64,000 nucleotides of DNA from Jacaranda mimosifolia (Eukaryota > Streptophyta > Magnoliopsida > Lamiales > Bignoniaceae), in the NCBI GenBank assembly GCA_018894105.1, contig CM032128.1:26559299-26623298 (forward strand), in the 5' to 3' direction. Numbering within the stretch: the first letter of the stretch is position 1; the number at the start of each line of letters is the position of its first letter. Positions 1 to 12,161 of this stretch are shown piece after piece. Under the pieces are notes generated by a model. The model did no database searches and had not been told where the DNA came from. It saw only the letters and a list, made by a program, of their open reading frames with translations. A program made the position numbers and the translations under genes.

Positions 1-2168
1 GTTCTCATCATACACTTCAAGGCGCTCATTCTTCATCACGTCAAGCTGAGCCTTATCCTCTGGTTGAAATTCATAGCGAAGGAATTCAAGCTGTTTCACA
101 GCCTTATCGAACGTCTCCTTAGCATCATCCAAGCTAAATGTCATGCTCGTATCGGTAAAAGTCGAGCAGTACATGAACTGTTGCACAACCTCATTCCAAG
201 TACTCGGTAGTGCATTAAAAAATTCCCCCCTTGCATAGTGCAAGCAGCTCTCATACCCGTGAGTTCAACCAGACTGAGAAGCCTCTTGGATCGAATTTAC
301 TGACTTTTTCAGTTGCTCATCGGCTTGGCTCTTGCCTTGAACAATAGCCAATAGTTCAACATTTTTCTCCTCAAGTTGCTTCATCAACTTAGCCAGCCTC
401 GACTCTAAGGAGTCGACTTTAGTCTTGAGTAGGTCATTTTGTTCTTTCTCTAGCTGTTCATATTTCTCCACCAGCCTCTGGTGATTAGTCTCGCACAATT
501 CATATCATCGATGGAGGTTATACCCCTATTGCTTGACCTGCGAAAAAATGAACAAATCATAAGAAGATCAATTTTACATAATTAAAGGACTAAATTTGAC
601 GAGAGATTTTACCATATTTGCATGGTAGGCAAAACCTTTCAGAGCATCCATCTACTCTTGATTGAACATTTCGATCTGGTCCCTTTAAAACAGACCAGTA
701 GTAAGAATGGCCAAAGGTGTCACACCCATTGGACCCGCACCCATCATGGTCACGGTGTCCAACACCCCAATTTTTTTTGCCAAATCAGGGTTTGAGAAAA
801 GTTGGTAAATTACACAGAAGATCAGGAGGGAGCGTCTCATAAGCAGCCACGTTAGGCTTAGTGGCTTTCTTTTTCCTATTATCGACTGTGCTATTTTTTG
901 GTGCACCATGCGATGCGACCTCAACAACTTTCCTCTTTTGTTAGGGAACTAGACTGCTCGCCACCCCGGTACTCTATGCAACGGCAGGTGGACTTGCTTG
1001 AGTTGCTTGGTCGACCCTAGCAAGTTGAGTTGCAGCGGCCTGTCGAGCTACCGCAACCTTGCAACGCTCCTGCCCCTTTTGCTGTTTCTGCATAGCAAGT
1101 TACCTCGCACAGTTCATAACTGGTTGACCTGCAACAATCCATACCTCTCAATCAGAAACATCTCCTAATGCATAATGATCACAAATCAAATAAGTTAGGA
1201 AGATTAGTTCTAACTAAGTGTACGTTAGCATGCAACCTCAACTGGGCGGTTGACAATCGTGCTAGGACCAAGTTCCTCTCCCTTATAAACACAGAGGCAT
1301 CCATCTCACCAAACTCGAGGATCTCGAATAAAAATATTACTCCAGGATGGGTTCTCGTCGGTGTTCATCTCGACCCTACCTATTATCCACGCTCTGGGAA
1401 TATTAAAACCGACCCCACCTGGTGATTGGACATAGAAGTATCTCTCTTTCCGCTTTTGGCCATGAGAAGATGATGGGGTTCCAAAAATTTTTCTATGGGG
1501 TCAAGTAGTTAAATAATAAAAACCTGACTCCCCCATAAGACCCGACTTTGGAGATGTCGAAAGATGAAATAGGTGACTAAAATTAGCCCAAGAAGGGGGC
1601 TGGTCATAAATATCATCAGAATAATAAAACTGCACAAAAGGGAGAATCAATTGGGCAAAGTTGGGTTATACAAACTTGGAGACCTCTCAACAAGTCAATC
1701 ATAGGCTCAGTTAGGGGAAACTTTAGACCACACTTCATAGCATCCTCAAAGACAATTATACACCCATTGGGAGGGGTGTTCATTCTATCCCCTACCCTAG
1801 GTTTAATTAACTCGAACTCGTCTGGAATATGGTATTTCACCCTAATAGACCTGAGATCATTCGATGACACTTTCGACACAATCTCACTGTAATGGGTGGT
1901 CGTAAAAAGCCTACCCCTCGACCTGGGAGGCTCGTCAACCTCCCCTGAGGGCCCCGCCTCCTCGACCACAGGTTCAAAAGGTCCAACCTTGTCAACTATA
2001 GGGCTAGAAAAGCCCACTCTCTCATTGACTTCCAACACCTCCCACTGCACCCACTTCATATTGACCAAAAGATCCTGACTTCCCACTGGGTGACTCACTT
2101 GAACTTGCCCTACTAGTCGAGGCACCTTCTGACTGTGTAGCTTCCGAATCGAAACTCAAAGTTGACAT
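1..2168 (-). pseudogene. Antisense accessory gene of Tat retrotransposon (Transposase_28-like, coiled coil), degenerate copy
   Basis: The gene is read opposite to the element. A likely start ATG is at 2168 and a Ser-rich N-terminus follows. The reading frame then shifts into a well preserved stretch (about 1620-1960), including the motif IVFEDAMKCGLKFPL and then LLRGLQVCITQL. This matches, residue for residue in many places, the + strand gene at 51225-51420 of the second Tat element. It fits the 'putative gypsy-type transposon' domain (Transposase_28) found in antisense or extra ORFs of plant Tat elements. A coiled-coil segment rich in Glu/Lys/Leu lies at 265-498. The C-terminal part (1-230) matches 52900-53030. 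An intron at 538-612 (GT...AG on the minus strand) sits exactly where the second copy has one. Several frameshifts make this copy non-functional. The molecular role is unknown. The gene is cut by the window edge. Confidence 0.65.
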
Positions 2169-2336
2169 ACTATGAAGATAAATCCACAAAAAAGTTAAAA
2201 TGAAAGAACAGGAAGACTTACGAAAGCTGTCTGTAGAGAATTAAAGGTTGAAGATTGCTCAAAACTCGACTAGAAATCCTCAGAGCTCGACCTCAATTTG
2301 GTGCAGTAAAAGTGGAAAATGAACTGTGAAGACGGC

Positions 2337-2344
2337 TATTTATA
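2337..2344 (-). promoter_or_regulatory. TATA box of the antisense Tat gene
   Basis: TATAAATA on the minus strand, 169 bases upstream of the ATG at 2168. The homologous position of the other Tat element has TTATAAATA about 180 bases upstream of its ATG, so the site and spacing are conserved between diverged copies. Confidence 0.55.
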
Positions 2345-2591
2345 GGCGAGCCCATAATTCCAACCGGTTAATTTGACTAGTAACCGGCTAATAAATGTGT
2401 AACTGCCGCTCATCTATGCATAAATATTCATGTAACAGCCGAAAATGATTCTCGCATTTGCAACCCTAGTCGAGATTCAAAAGCATTTTTCCCGCCTTTG
2501 CACTTCTCGTCAACCTACAATCCTAAATTCTGGTCGATTTCATGCCAACATAAGATGCTACTCCACACTCTGACCACTGTACGATCGGACT

Positions 2592-2610
2592 ACGGAGTGG
2601 GGGTGACTCA
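2592..2610 (+). other. Polypurine tract of left Tat element
   Basis: A purine-rich stretch ending GTGGGGGTGACTCA lies directly before the LTR start TGATATGGG. The second element has GGAGTAAGGAGGACTCA at the same place. This is the expected plus-strand priming site and it fixes the element as + oriented. Confidence 0.6.
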
Positions 2611-3276
2611 TGATATGGGTAAGCCCAGTAGCAGGCCCAATAAAACATAGCCCAATAAAGGTGTAGGCCCAGTGACAGGCCCAATAAAGCATTTCGGAAG
2701 TCCATATACTTCCAGATCAACCTTAGAGCTCAAGTTTTCCCGACCTCAGGAAGTCGATGCTAGCAAAATGCAGAAGCATTAATGGCAGCCCCTGCCACCC
2801 ATTGCATCCGCATTAAATGCGCCTCAACCACCATCATGTCTGCATTAAATGGCTTGACGGCGCATCACCTCTGCATTAATGACGGTATGGATCCCCTCTC
2901 CGAACAACCAGTCATTTGTAAAGCCCAGGGCTAGGTCAAAAAGACCTAAATTACCCCTAATCATGGGAGACAAGATCTGAAGTGTATTGGGAGAAACCCG
3001 TCTTTTTATTCCTTGGCAAACATTATAAATACCCCCTTATTTAGAAATAAAGGTACGCTTTTACATACTCCCTAAGCCGTTACTCTATCCAATTATCTTC
3101 AGGTCAAAACACTGATTTAAGTATCAGAGGGTCTTAGCCGAGGACCCTCTTGGGTAGCCTAACGTTTGTTCAGTGGCTGCAGAATTCAACCTACGTCCTC
3201 CAATTCTATCTTTCTAGTAGATCCATACCTTCGGGTCAAGATCAAGAAGCCCATCTCACGAAAATTGACATCATCA
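2611..3276 (+). repeat. 3' LTR of Tat element
   Basis: The LTR starts TGATATGGGTAAGCCC and ends near TGACATCATCA, giving about 666 bases. The start matches the LTR start of the element at 48477-60893 (TGATATGGGATAGCCC on its sense strand), and the TCATCA end matches as well. A TATA box, TATAAATA at 3024-3031, lies about two thirds of the way in, as expected for the U3/R promoter. The exact last base (3270-3276) is uncertain because the partner LTR is outside the window. Confidence 0.65.
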
Positions 3277-5059
3277 AGGATAAAATTATTTTATTAAAAG
3301 AATAAATTCTTCATTGTAGGTTATATATAAAAAAAAATAAAAATAAAAATGTCATCACTCCCAAAACCCACAATTTTCAGTGCTTTCAGTTAAAGCTGGC
3401 AAACATTGGTTACTGGTTTGGTTGTAAGTAGTGGATCGTGCCCAAGGCAAAACCCACATTTGATTTAATGTTCCATGTCTCGCTTTTTTGGACAGACAAT
3501 ACTCTCCCAAACAAGACAACCTTCGACCCAGCTGATTCTCAAAATCACATTGATTATGAAAGCTTTGGCCTCACTACGTCCCGTGCCTATCAAGTATTAA
3601 TGCTAATAATTTAGAAAATTCTGTGCGTCTGTTAAAATATTTATAATATTAATTAATTTAATAATTTTAATACATTACGTTAAATTTTCCACTAAATAAA
3701 AAATAAAAAATTATAATATAATCATGAAATTTAAAAGATAAGACATTTTGTCTAAATCACTAAAAAATACATCAAAAGGGACTGATGTTTTGTTGATAAT
3801 AGTAGCAATCTGTGCATACTGAATGTGTGTGTATTCTGTAAAAATAAACACTAACCCTACTATAAAGAACCTCAAAATTCAAATGGCTTGAAAATATTTG
3901 CCACTAACAAAAGTTCAATCAATTAACACCATATAAAAAACTCATTTAGGTAGCTTTGGAATTTTTTTTATAAATATAGTAAAAGATCATTTAGATAGAG
4001 GAAACCATAACTACGGAAAGAAAATATAAAATATAAAAAAATGCTATAAAGCAATGAAAGTATATTTAACAATGTACAACCTTCATAGAACTATTTATAG
4101 TAATCGTGGCAGTGGCCGTAGTGGATTGGTAGTTATTTAATACAGATATGATGATCTAAAAAATAAAATAATAATATTTTAAGAAAAATACTTAAAAATG
4201 CACTAAAAGGGAATAGCTCTTTATCAATAGTACAAATAATTAAGAATTAAAAGATAAAAATATTAAAAAAATATTAATGTTTTGTTAGTAGTATAGATAT
4301 CACTATTACTTTCTATACACCTTGTAATTTGGCATTAATGTGGTAGATGAACTGCAGATATTATTACTTCAGATTCATCCAAATATTTCACTATCAAAAG
4401 TAACTATTTTATCAATTGGTAAGACTTTGGTGCTGTTAAAGACAAGGAAAAATTATTGACGGGTCCACAACATATCGCCGGATCCCAATATATCTATTGA
4501 TTTGTAGAATTTATATCTGAATTTTATATGAATCCCACCAGATAAAAAATTGTGAATTTGTGACCCACCCAGAATTACACAGAGATGAGGGCTTTTAAGG
4601 GTTTTTATTTTCCCGCTTCTTGCATGTGGTAAGTACATATAAAAGGGTCCCATGAAAATTTAATTCCAGTCCAATATATTGCGTTTTCAGCTTTTTTCAT
4701 GATGTGGGTGCGCGTTTGTTTGTTCTAGTTTTTATAAATAAACTAATTATGTCTAAGAATCCGAGTCTTCCCTTGAATCAACAAAATTAATTACTCTTTC
4801 CCTCTTTTCCAGGAGTCGACCTTTGTCTAAAAGGATAGACATTTGTAAAAGAAACTGAATGCAGACAACTCATCCAAAGATGTTTGAATCAACAATTAGA
4901 ATCTTGCTTATGATCCTATTCCTTAAATTTAACATTTGAGATGGGCATTGGGCATAAACACTTGTTTTCAATATGATTATTGAATTATTGGTTTAGCTAG
5001 GTACAAAACTTTGTTGACGATGGATAAAAAATCTCAACAAAAATATAAATATTATTCAG
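3277..5059. other. AT-rich intergenic DNA, nothing recognised
   Basis: Both strands were read for coding similarity, terminal repeats and RNA genes. Only short A/T runs and unremarkable open frames were seen. Confidence 0.5.
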
Positions 5060-5627
5060 TGTGCATTGAAATTCAAGTTGAAAATAATGAAAATAGCAAG
5101 AAATGGCGAAAACGGTGAGATAGGATGGAAACAGTGCTGAAACAAGGGACGGCCGGCAGTAGCAGGGGAGCCCGGGCAGGCAAGAATGCCCGTTAGGCAA
5201 ATGTCCCCTCGCCTGGGCACGACCAACCTGCGCCTAGGCGTGGGAGCTACTGCCCATCCCAGCAAAATGGCATGTTGTGGGCTCCGAGGCGCATGGTGGA
5301 GGCCCAACAGGCCGTTTTTCGACCCAAACTCATATTTAATCGATTTTTTTCTTCATTTTCAAAAAATAACCCTATTCAAAGTAGTTCTAGACTGTTTTTG
5401 AGATTTTTCTCTCTAATGGAGGTTAGGACGAGGGTGTTGGGTGTTCTCTTGAGATTTATGGGACTTGAATTTGTACTTAACACTTGATTTGAGATCAACA
5501 AAATTCATCTCTTTTTGCCAGGTGGAATAGACACATTGCTAAATCACATTAAATCTTGTGTTCTTTCATTGAATTACTTTGCGGGTATTTCCTAATTATT
5601 GTTATTTGGTCTTTTTAGATTACAACA
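5060..5627 (+). repeat. 5' LTR of copia element
   Basis: The LTR begins near TGTGCATTGAAATTCAAG, which aligns with the start of the minus-strand LTR at 63710. It ends with ACAACA three bases before the primer binding site. It includes a GC-rich U3 (5150-5310) and an AT-rich 3' half. The open frames across it are incidental. Confidence 0.6.
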
Positions 5628-5630
5628 AAC

Positions 5631-5642
5631 TGTTATCAGAGC
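5631..5642 (+). other. tRNA primer binding site, initiator Met type
   Basis: TGTTATCAGAGC differs by one base from TGGTATCAGAGC, the common plant copia site complementary to the 3' end of initiator methionine tRNA. It lies immediately downstream of the 5' LTR. Confidence 0.75.
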
Positions 5643-5655
5643 CAAATTGATCAAG

Positions 5656-7062
5656 ATGTCCACGATAAAATATGAGGTAGAGAAATTCAATGGAAGGAAT
5701 GATTTTTGGTTGTGGAAGATGAAGGTACACGCATTCCTATGTCAACAAGGTTTGTAGAGAGCGCTAAAGGGCAGATATTTCTTACTAAAAACCCTTTCAG
5801 ATGAGGATAATGATGAATTTATGGCAAAAGCTTATGGTACTTTGGTATTATCACCAGCAGATAATATACTGAGAGAGGTCGCCGCAAAAAGTACACCAGC
5901 AGGATTGTGGTCAAAGCTGGAGAGTCTGTATATGACGAAGTCCCTCACAAATCAATTGTACTTGAAACAATGGTAGTGCACCCTCAGGATAAAGGAATGT
6001 ACATTTATTACTCAGCATATTGATTATTTCAATAAGGTGATATTGGATTTCACTAGTATAGATGTGCAAATTGAGGATGGAGATCAAACATTGATTCTTT
6101 TGTGTTCTTTGCCTAAATCATTTGTGCACTTGGTTACTACTTTACTGTATAGGAGAGATACAATATCAATGGAGGATTTGAAGGCCTTATTGAATTTGAA
6201 TGAATTGAGAAAACATATCTTAGATAGTAATGATAGTAAAAGTGAGAAATGATTGATTGCGAAGAGGAGACCGAAAGAAAGGGAAAGGGGGAGAGGCCGA
6301 TCTAAGTCTCGAGGCATGCCTAAATCAAACAATAAACGCTTTAAGTGTGGAGGACAGGGGCACTATAAATGAAATTGCCCAAAACTTGGAAAGGCAAAGG
6401 ATCTAAGTGAATCTTTTGATCAGAAATGGAGTGATGTTGTAGGAATTGTTGAGGATGAGTTTAATAGAGCTTTGTTCTTAATGTTACTGAGAGTCTTATG
6501 AGTTTTGAGTGGATTTTAGATAGTGGTTGTTCCTAACATATGTGTCCATGAGATGATTGGTTCACCACTTATTAGAAATACAATGGTGGTGAAGTACTCA
6601 TGGAAAACGATGTATCTTGCAGAGTTGTAGGGATTGGAATAGTGAGTATCATAATACACGGCGGAATTATGAGGACGCTGATAGATGTGCGTCATGTTCA
6701 TGATTTGAAGAAAAACCTAATTTTGCTAGGTACTTTGGATAAGAATGGGTGTGAGTATGAAGCTCGAGATGGAAAAGAGGAATGGTCTTTCCATATTGTA
6801 AGGTAATACAGTTTTTGGTACTACAACAGTTTCTTCATTGCTTAATGATACTATGAGGTTGTGGCATATGTGGCTTGGGCATATGAGCGAGAGGAGAATG
6901 TTAAAGTTGAGCAAACGAGATTTGTTTTGTGGAGAAAAGACTGAGGAGCTGAATTTTTGTGAGCAGTGTGTTCTTAGCCTCGCAGTTCGGTGAAGTTTAG
7001 CATCGCAGTTCATAGGGCTAAGGGCACTTTGAATTACATTCACTCAAATCTTTGGGTGCAAT
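5656..7062 (+). pseudogene. Copia gag-pol remnant (gag, zinc knuckle, protease, start of integrase)
   Basis: The frame starts at ATG 5656 with a Tork-like Gag N-terminus (FNGRNDFWLWKMKV) and continues through a UBN2-type Gag region. It has in-frame stops at about 5758 and 5974. At about 6340 a zinc knuckle, KCGGQGHYK-stop-NC, has lost its first Cys (RFKC where CFKC is usual). A frameshift lies near 6480. A protease-to-integrase section follows. The GAG-pre-integrase motif LWHMWLGHMSERRM is at about 6860, and the integrase zinc-finger Cys pair is at about 6960. The sequence stops at the beginning of the integrase core (NYIHSNLWG), where it is fused to the 3' LTR remnant. The multiple stops, frameshift and deletion make it non-functional. 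Confidence 0.75.
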
Positions 7063-7412
7063 GATTGTGTGCTGGGGCGCACGGAGGAGGCCCAACGGAC
7101 CATTTTCCGACCCAAACTTAGATTTAATCGATTTTTCCCCATTTACAAAAAAATAATCCTATTCAAAGTATTTTTATACTGATTTTAAGATTTTTCTTTC
7201 TAACGAAGGTTATGACGAGGGTGTTGAGTGTTCTCGTGAAATTTGTGAGCCTTGAATTTGTACTTGGCACTTGATTTGATATCAATAAAATTTATCTCTT
7301 TATCGGGTGGAGTAGACACATCACCGAATCACGTTAAATCTTGTATTCTTTCATTGAATTACTTTGTGGATATTTTCTAATTATTGTTATTTGATCTTTT
7401 TGAATTACAACA
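7062..7412 (+). repeat. 3' LTR of copia element, 5' truncated
   Basis: A direct repeat of about 5270-5627 with scattered substitutions. The first ~200 bases of the LTR are missing at the deletion junction near 7062. Confidence 0.7.
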
Positions 7413-9724
7413 AATACTAATGCAAGTAATTGCAAACATATCTTTAGAAAATATTATTTTTATGCCTTCAGGCTCTATGTCCCATTGATCAAAAGATGTG
7501 CACTCTTATATTTGGCATGTCTGAATTGTTTAAATTAAGCCGCCTCAAATTATTCATGTGGCATCCATCTATAAACGATGCCATCTTATTCATTTAAAGG
7601 TGGGTACTCTCTTTTTACTTTTATTGCTTATGTTTCATTTCATTTTACAACAAATATTCATTTAAGTATTAAAATGTTTTTGTTGGCAAACTTCAATAAA
7701 CCTAATTTTTTGTATAATTTCAAAATTTAAGGTTAAACCTTAGAGATACGTACGCTCAATTTGACCGAACTCTTACCTAGAAGAGATATTTGTTTTGAAC
7801 TCATGTCAAATACCACTATAATTCTCCAGATGAAGATTAATATCAATACACATATAAGAAAAGTCCTTTTTTTTTTTTTCTTTCATGTCGTGTTTCAAAA
7901 AAATTTGAGAAAAAAGTTTATGTGAAGCTTTTATGAATTTGGGTGTATTAATTCACGAATATTTTCAATGCAAGTTTTTAGGAATTGCACCAAAAACAAG
8001 CATCTTAAAAAGAGAAACTAAAATAAACCCATAAATTCACATCACTCTCCAATGCACAAATAGTTGTGACCACTGACCATGGCCATGGGGAAGGGAAGTG
8101 CCATGTTGAAATAGTGTGCCATAATAACTACTATGAAACAACAATACAGGGATTCCAATATTACAGTTTTCTGGACTCGGAGAGAAAAAAATAACCAGTC
8201 AAACAACCAGTAAAAATCAAGAGTTAAATTATCTTTCAATTTTCCCAAGAATGTCTTCAAATGGCCACGACACTAGAATTTAAGTTTCACCATTTCCAAA
8301 CCCACCCAATACTACTGCACCTCTGATCCACACGCTCCCTAAGACCCACAAAACACACGCACAGAGACAGAGAGAAAAAAAAAAAAAATAAAAGAACCGA
8401 AGGGTGATGCACACAGTAAGGAAGTTACTTCATGATTAATAAATTGTTGTACAGCCACTCATCCTTTTGAATCCTATTTTTGCATTACTTTGTGGGCCTA
8501 CGCTTGATGAATCCAAGAGATGATGCTTTTACCTTTGCTTTTATTACAAAGAAAAGGGGCATGATTATTAATTATATATTTTTAAATTATACGTAATTTT
8601 ATGTCCGTGTTTACAATTAAGGAGAATGAGATTTGAATATAAATTTTTTTTAACGTCTTTTTTTAAAGACAAATTAATCTCCCAACAATGCATGTCTTTA
8701 TATTGATATCTCATTGCAATTTTGATTCCATATTTAACAACATATTTAATTCTAACCAGTTAGGATATTGTAGATTTAGATTATATTTATTCGTATTTAT
8801 ATTTATATTTGTATTTTTATTTTTAAATAATATTCAAATGGATCGTGAAATTTGACCTTTTGTCTTTACATCAAGCTATAAATATATGAATGAGTGAAAA
8901 GGTGGCTGCATGAATCTGCATTTTGACATGGAATAAATTCACATGTGATTGAAACGTAGCGATGCCGACTAAAAGTTAAGACTTATTCCCTTGCAAAGCT
9001 TATTAAAGCATCACTTACAATGTATGGGGAAATACAAAAACATAATGGAAAATTTTAATCTATATATATTTGGTTTAATTGAAGCTCAATAATTACACAA
9101 AAAAAAAAAAACTCAATCGTATTTGTCTTAGAATTTGATCACTATTTCTGAAGCATTAACCAATCAATTCATTTACTCTCTATTGGTATTATGCTTGATG
9201 AAATAAAATTTGGATTAAAATTTCTTGAATATAAAGGCCAATTTGTGAAGATGTGATCTGGACCTAGAGGCTAGAGAAATGCCTCATAAAAGACCAGAAA
9301 AGGGAGTTTTTTTATTTTTTTATACTAAAAAATATAAACTTCATTACAGATAAAAAAATGATTACATCATAGAGATAAGTAGGAATTTGATTATCCCACT
9401 TGACAAATTCAGTTCTAAAAATAAAAGCTCTAGCAAAATAGTGAGCCGCCTAATTTGATCAATAGTAGAATGTCTCTTGATGTTTTATCCATTTTATGAT
9501 TGATTATTTAGATTTTTACTCAATTTCCTATTGAGAATGATTAGATCAATAGCTTAGTAGTAGGGGGAGCATAGGATGTGAAAATTCATGGTCCAATCCA
9601 ATTTAATTAATTTTGTATTGTATTTTAAAATCTTGAAAATTCGGTCCAAGTAGATTGAATTTTGGTGATTTTACTAAGTTTTAGGTCCTAGAAAGGCCTA
9701 TTCAAAAAATTTAACTAGATTTAC
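7413..9724. other. AT-rich intergenic DNA, nothing recognised
   Basis: No coding similarity, terminal repeats or RNA gene was recognised. Poly-purine and poly-T runs occur at 7865-7880 and 8370-8390. Confidence 0.5.
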
Positions 9725-10082
9725 TGCAAAAGCTTTGGCCTCCAAGTTAGCTTGCGATATACGCTCTTCCTATTCATGGTCAAATGTTGTAATAGAAGGA
9801 GATTGTTTGTCCGTGATCAAAGCACTTCAAGCCAATTCCATGAATTTATCAACGATAGGGACTATTTTCTCGGATTCTCAATTAAGTTTCAATAGATTAA
9901 GTGTTTGTTCATTTAATTATATTTGACGTCGTGCTACTCAATGTGTTCATCATTTAATCAAGATGACTCTTTCTCTGTACCAATTACAGCTTCCGGCTTT
10001 TGATGTAATTAAAGTTGGCATTGGATTCAATATTAATGATATATCTATGATTTTCTACCTCAAAAAAATAAAATAAAATAGA
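9725..10082 (+). pseudogene. LINE-type RNase H (RVT_3) fragment with A-rich tail
   Basis: The frame from about 9725 reads LACDIRSSYSWSNVVIEGDC, then SVIKALQ. This is the middle of the plant RVT_3 RNase H domain, including the Glu-Gly-Asp motif that holds a catalytic Asp. After a stop at about 9926 the usual RR..N..AH-like end follows (RRATQCVHHLIK). The stretch ends about 130 bases later in an A-rich tail (10063-10082). This is what a 5'-truncated L1-type LINE leaves behind, since plant L1 elements can end in such an RNase H. It could also be a fragment of a host RVT_3 gene. No target duplication was identified. Confidence 0.5.
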
Positions 10083-10897
10083 AGTTGATAAGTCTAAACA
10101 AATTTGAAGAATAACCATATATAAATTTTATTTACTCCTCATTCCTCTTTTTTTTTTTTTTTGTTTCAAAATTTGTATCTTTGGATTATTAATAATTTTA
10201 TATTGTAGTATCATAACAATTTAGTGGTCGAGAATTATTTCAAGACATTAGTTTTCATGTATGAATAATATTTTGCAGTTTTGAAAATGAATATTGTTTC
10301 TATTCATATGAATAATCTTCTAAATTTGTTCCTCAACTAATGTCCATCTTTTTGAGTTTCTGCATGCAAATAGTAAGATTGACATATAATTCATATTTAT
10401 TGATTCATAAAATAAAAACTAATAGATTCGTAATTAACAATTTGATATAAACTTATTGGTGTATCATTTATGCTATTTTCTTTAAAAGTATTTATTTTGT
10501 TTTACAAAATATTTAAAAATCATAGTTAATCTTTTTGGTGAATAATTAAATCATCTCATTATTCAGTAAAATTATCTATTGATTAACATAGAACACTTGC
10601 TATGGTATATGACTCTCCATTTTTCAAGAATCTCCATTGAGTTGCGACGAGGAAGTACAAAAAATCCTTTTTAGTTTAATTGGTGTCAAATTTTAAAATC
10701 GAAGGATTAAGAAGTCATCTTTTTTTTTTATAACTTTTTTAAAAATTATTTCTCTTCAAAAAATGCAAGCTCATAAAAATGAAATTAGTACCTAAAATTA
10801 TATTACTATGCATAAGATAATTATATTATGTTTTTATTATAAAAGAATAAAGAAGAGATTGACTTTGTCTACATTGTAATTAATTTTATAAATTAAC

Positions 10898-10950
<53 letters not shown>

Positions 10951-12002
10951 AACATTGACAACAATATGATGCAAGTAAAATGTAGTGATATGGACCAAAT
11001 AATTTCGATCATTCAATCATGACTAATTACTATTAAAATTATTTTTTTGCACATGTATGTGTGGAAAATATAAAAAATAAATAAAACTACTAAATTAGTT
11101 TTTAAGTTGTATAAATTTAAGGTAAAAATTGTGGCTTGTGCAGGTGTCGACTAATTTTTCCTCCAAAAGCTACAAGTATCGTTGTCCGTAGTACTAATAA
11201 GTTTGAGGCCCAGCCCAAATTCATGGGCCTATAATTCTAATATCAGTTCTCACATTGGTGGCATTTTGCGGGCTTTCACCATTTTGGTGGAAAAGCTATT
11301 TTTAATTTACCAACTCTAAACAAACTACATTTCAATTTATGGGGATCGCTTCTGGATTAACATGTTCTATTCCTTATTTGGAAAGAAAAAAAAAAAAAAA
11401 AAGCTTATAAACAAACTTTTATAATTTATTTGATAAACTTATATTTCAATAAGAAATCAAAAGAGAAACTAATAAATATACTATACTATGTGGGTCTTAT
11501 TAAATGTACTTAATTACCATTTTATTTTATATGTTGTGTGTGTCGTATTCTTGATGCATGTAGAAATTAAAATTAATTGAAAAATATGCCTTCTATTTAG
11601 TTTTCACCATTCAATATAAAAAGTGGTAAATTAAATTGATATCTCTGATTAAGTATTCATTGCAAAATTTCGTGTAAAATTTCAGAAAATGAAAAATTTG
11701 AACTAATTCGGTGGGATAATTTTGAGTTAGAAAATTTATTAGGAAAATACTTATGACCTATAACATTTACAGGTTGTTAGAACTTTAATAATAAAGTTGG
11801 TTATCTTTTCATAAAACAACAAAATAAACTCTATCTTAAAAGGCAATGGTAAGATAATTTTTATTTTCCGTTCTCCAACTTTATCTTTTCTTTTTTAATT
11901 TTCAATTATCATGCTTCAACATAATTTTTTTTATCTTAAAATTTAAACAAATTTATTAAAATTATTAGAAAAGTATAATATTATATTATAGAAATTTTAG
12001 TA
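10083..12002. other. AT-rich intergenic DNA upstream of Y14
   Basis: No gene seen. It contains the CT/AT microsatellite at 10898-10948 and long A/T runs. Confidence 0.5.
10898..10948. repeat. (CT)n(AT)n microsatellite
   Basis: About ten CT units followed directly by about fourteen TA units, ending at a GTATATA interruption. Confidence 0.9.
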
Positions 12003-12015
12003 GTATATATAAAAA
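12003..12015 (+). promoter_or_regulatory. Candidate TATA box of Y14
   Basis: TATATATAAAAAA lies about 150 bases upstream of the Y14 ATG, a reasonable distance for a plant TATA box plus 5' UTR. Position and sequence are the only evidence. Confidence 0.35.
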
Positions 12016-12161
12016 AGTACCAAAACCACTGGCATTTTTAACTTCGTGCTAGCCTAAAAATAAATTCCAAAAGATAAATACAACCCCGGTGCAGTCGCAT
12101 CTTGCCCCCGCCTACCCAAAGCCAAAGTAAATCCCCAAACAAATCCTCGCGAAACGCATCA

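Larger units (their letters stand above)
1..3276 (+). mobile_element. Tat-lineage Ty3/gypsy retrotransposon, 3' part (cut by window edge)
   Basis: This is the 3' portion of an LTR retrotransposon whose pol region must lie to the left of the window. It holds, in order, an antisense gene (minus strand, to 2168), that gene's TATA box, a purine-rich tract at 2592-2610, and an LTR at 2611-3276. The same order occurs in mirror image in the complete element at 48477-60893. The proteins and LTR ends of that element are recognisably related, which is how orientation and lineage were assigned. The left end and the 5' target duplication are outside the window. Confidence 0.8.
5060..7412 (+). mobile_element. 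Ty1/copia retrotransposon, internally deleted (Tork/TNT1-like)
   Basis: Two direct LTR copies flank a gag-protease-integrase fragment. The 5' LTR is about 5060-5627 (start approximate) and ends TACAACA. The 3' LTR copy, about 7062-7412, keeps only the last ~350 bases and also ends ACAACA. The sequence jumps from the start of integrase straight into the middle of the 3' LTR, so most of pol and the front of the 3' LTR were deleted together. No target duplication is visible. The LTR is the same family as the one at 63030-63710, sharing for example GAGGGTGTTGGGTGTTCTC in sense orientation. Confidence 0.75.

Noticed and set aside
12102..12161. Upstream extension of the Y14 reading frame
   Set aside because: It needs a TTG start. 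Family similarity and a good ATG both begin at 12162.
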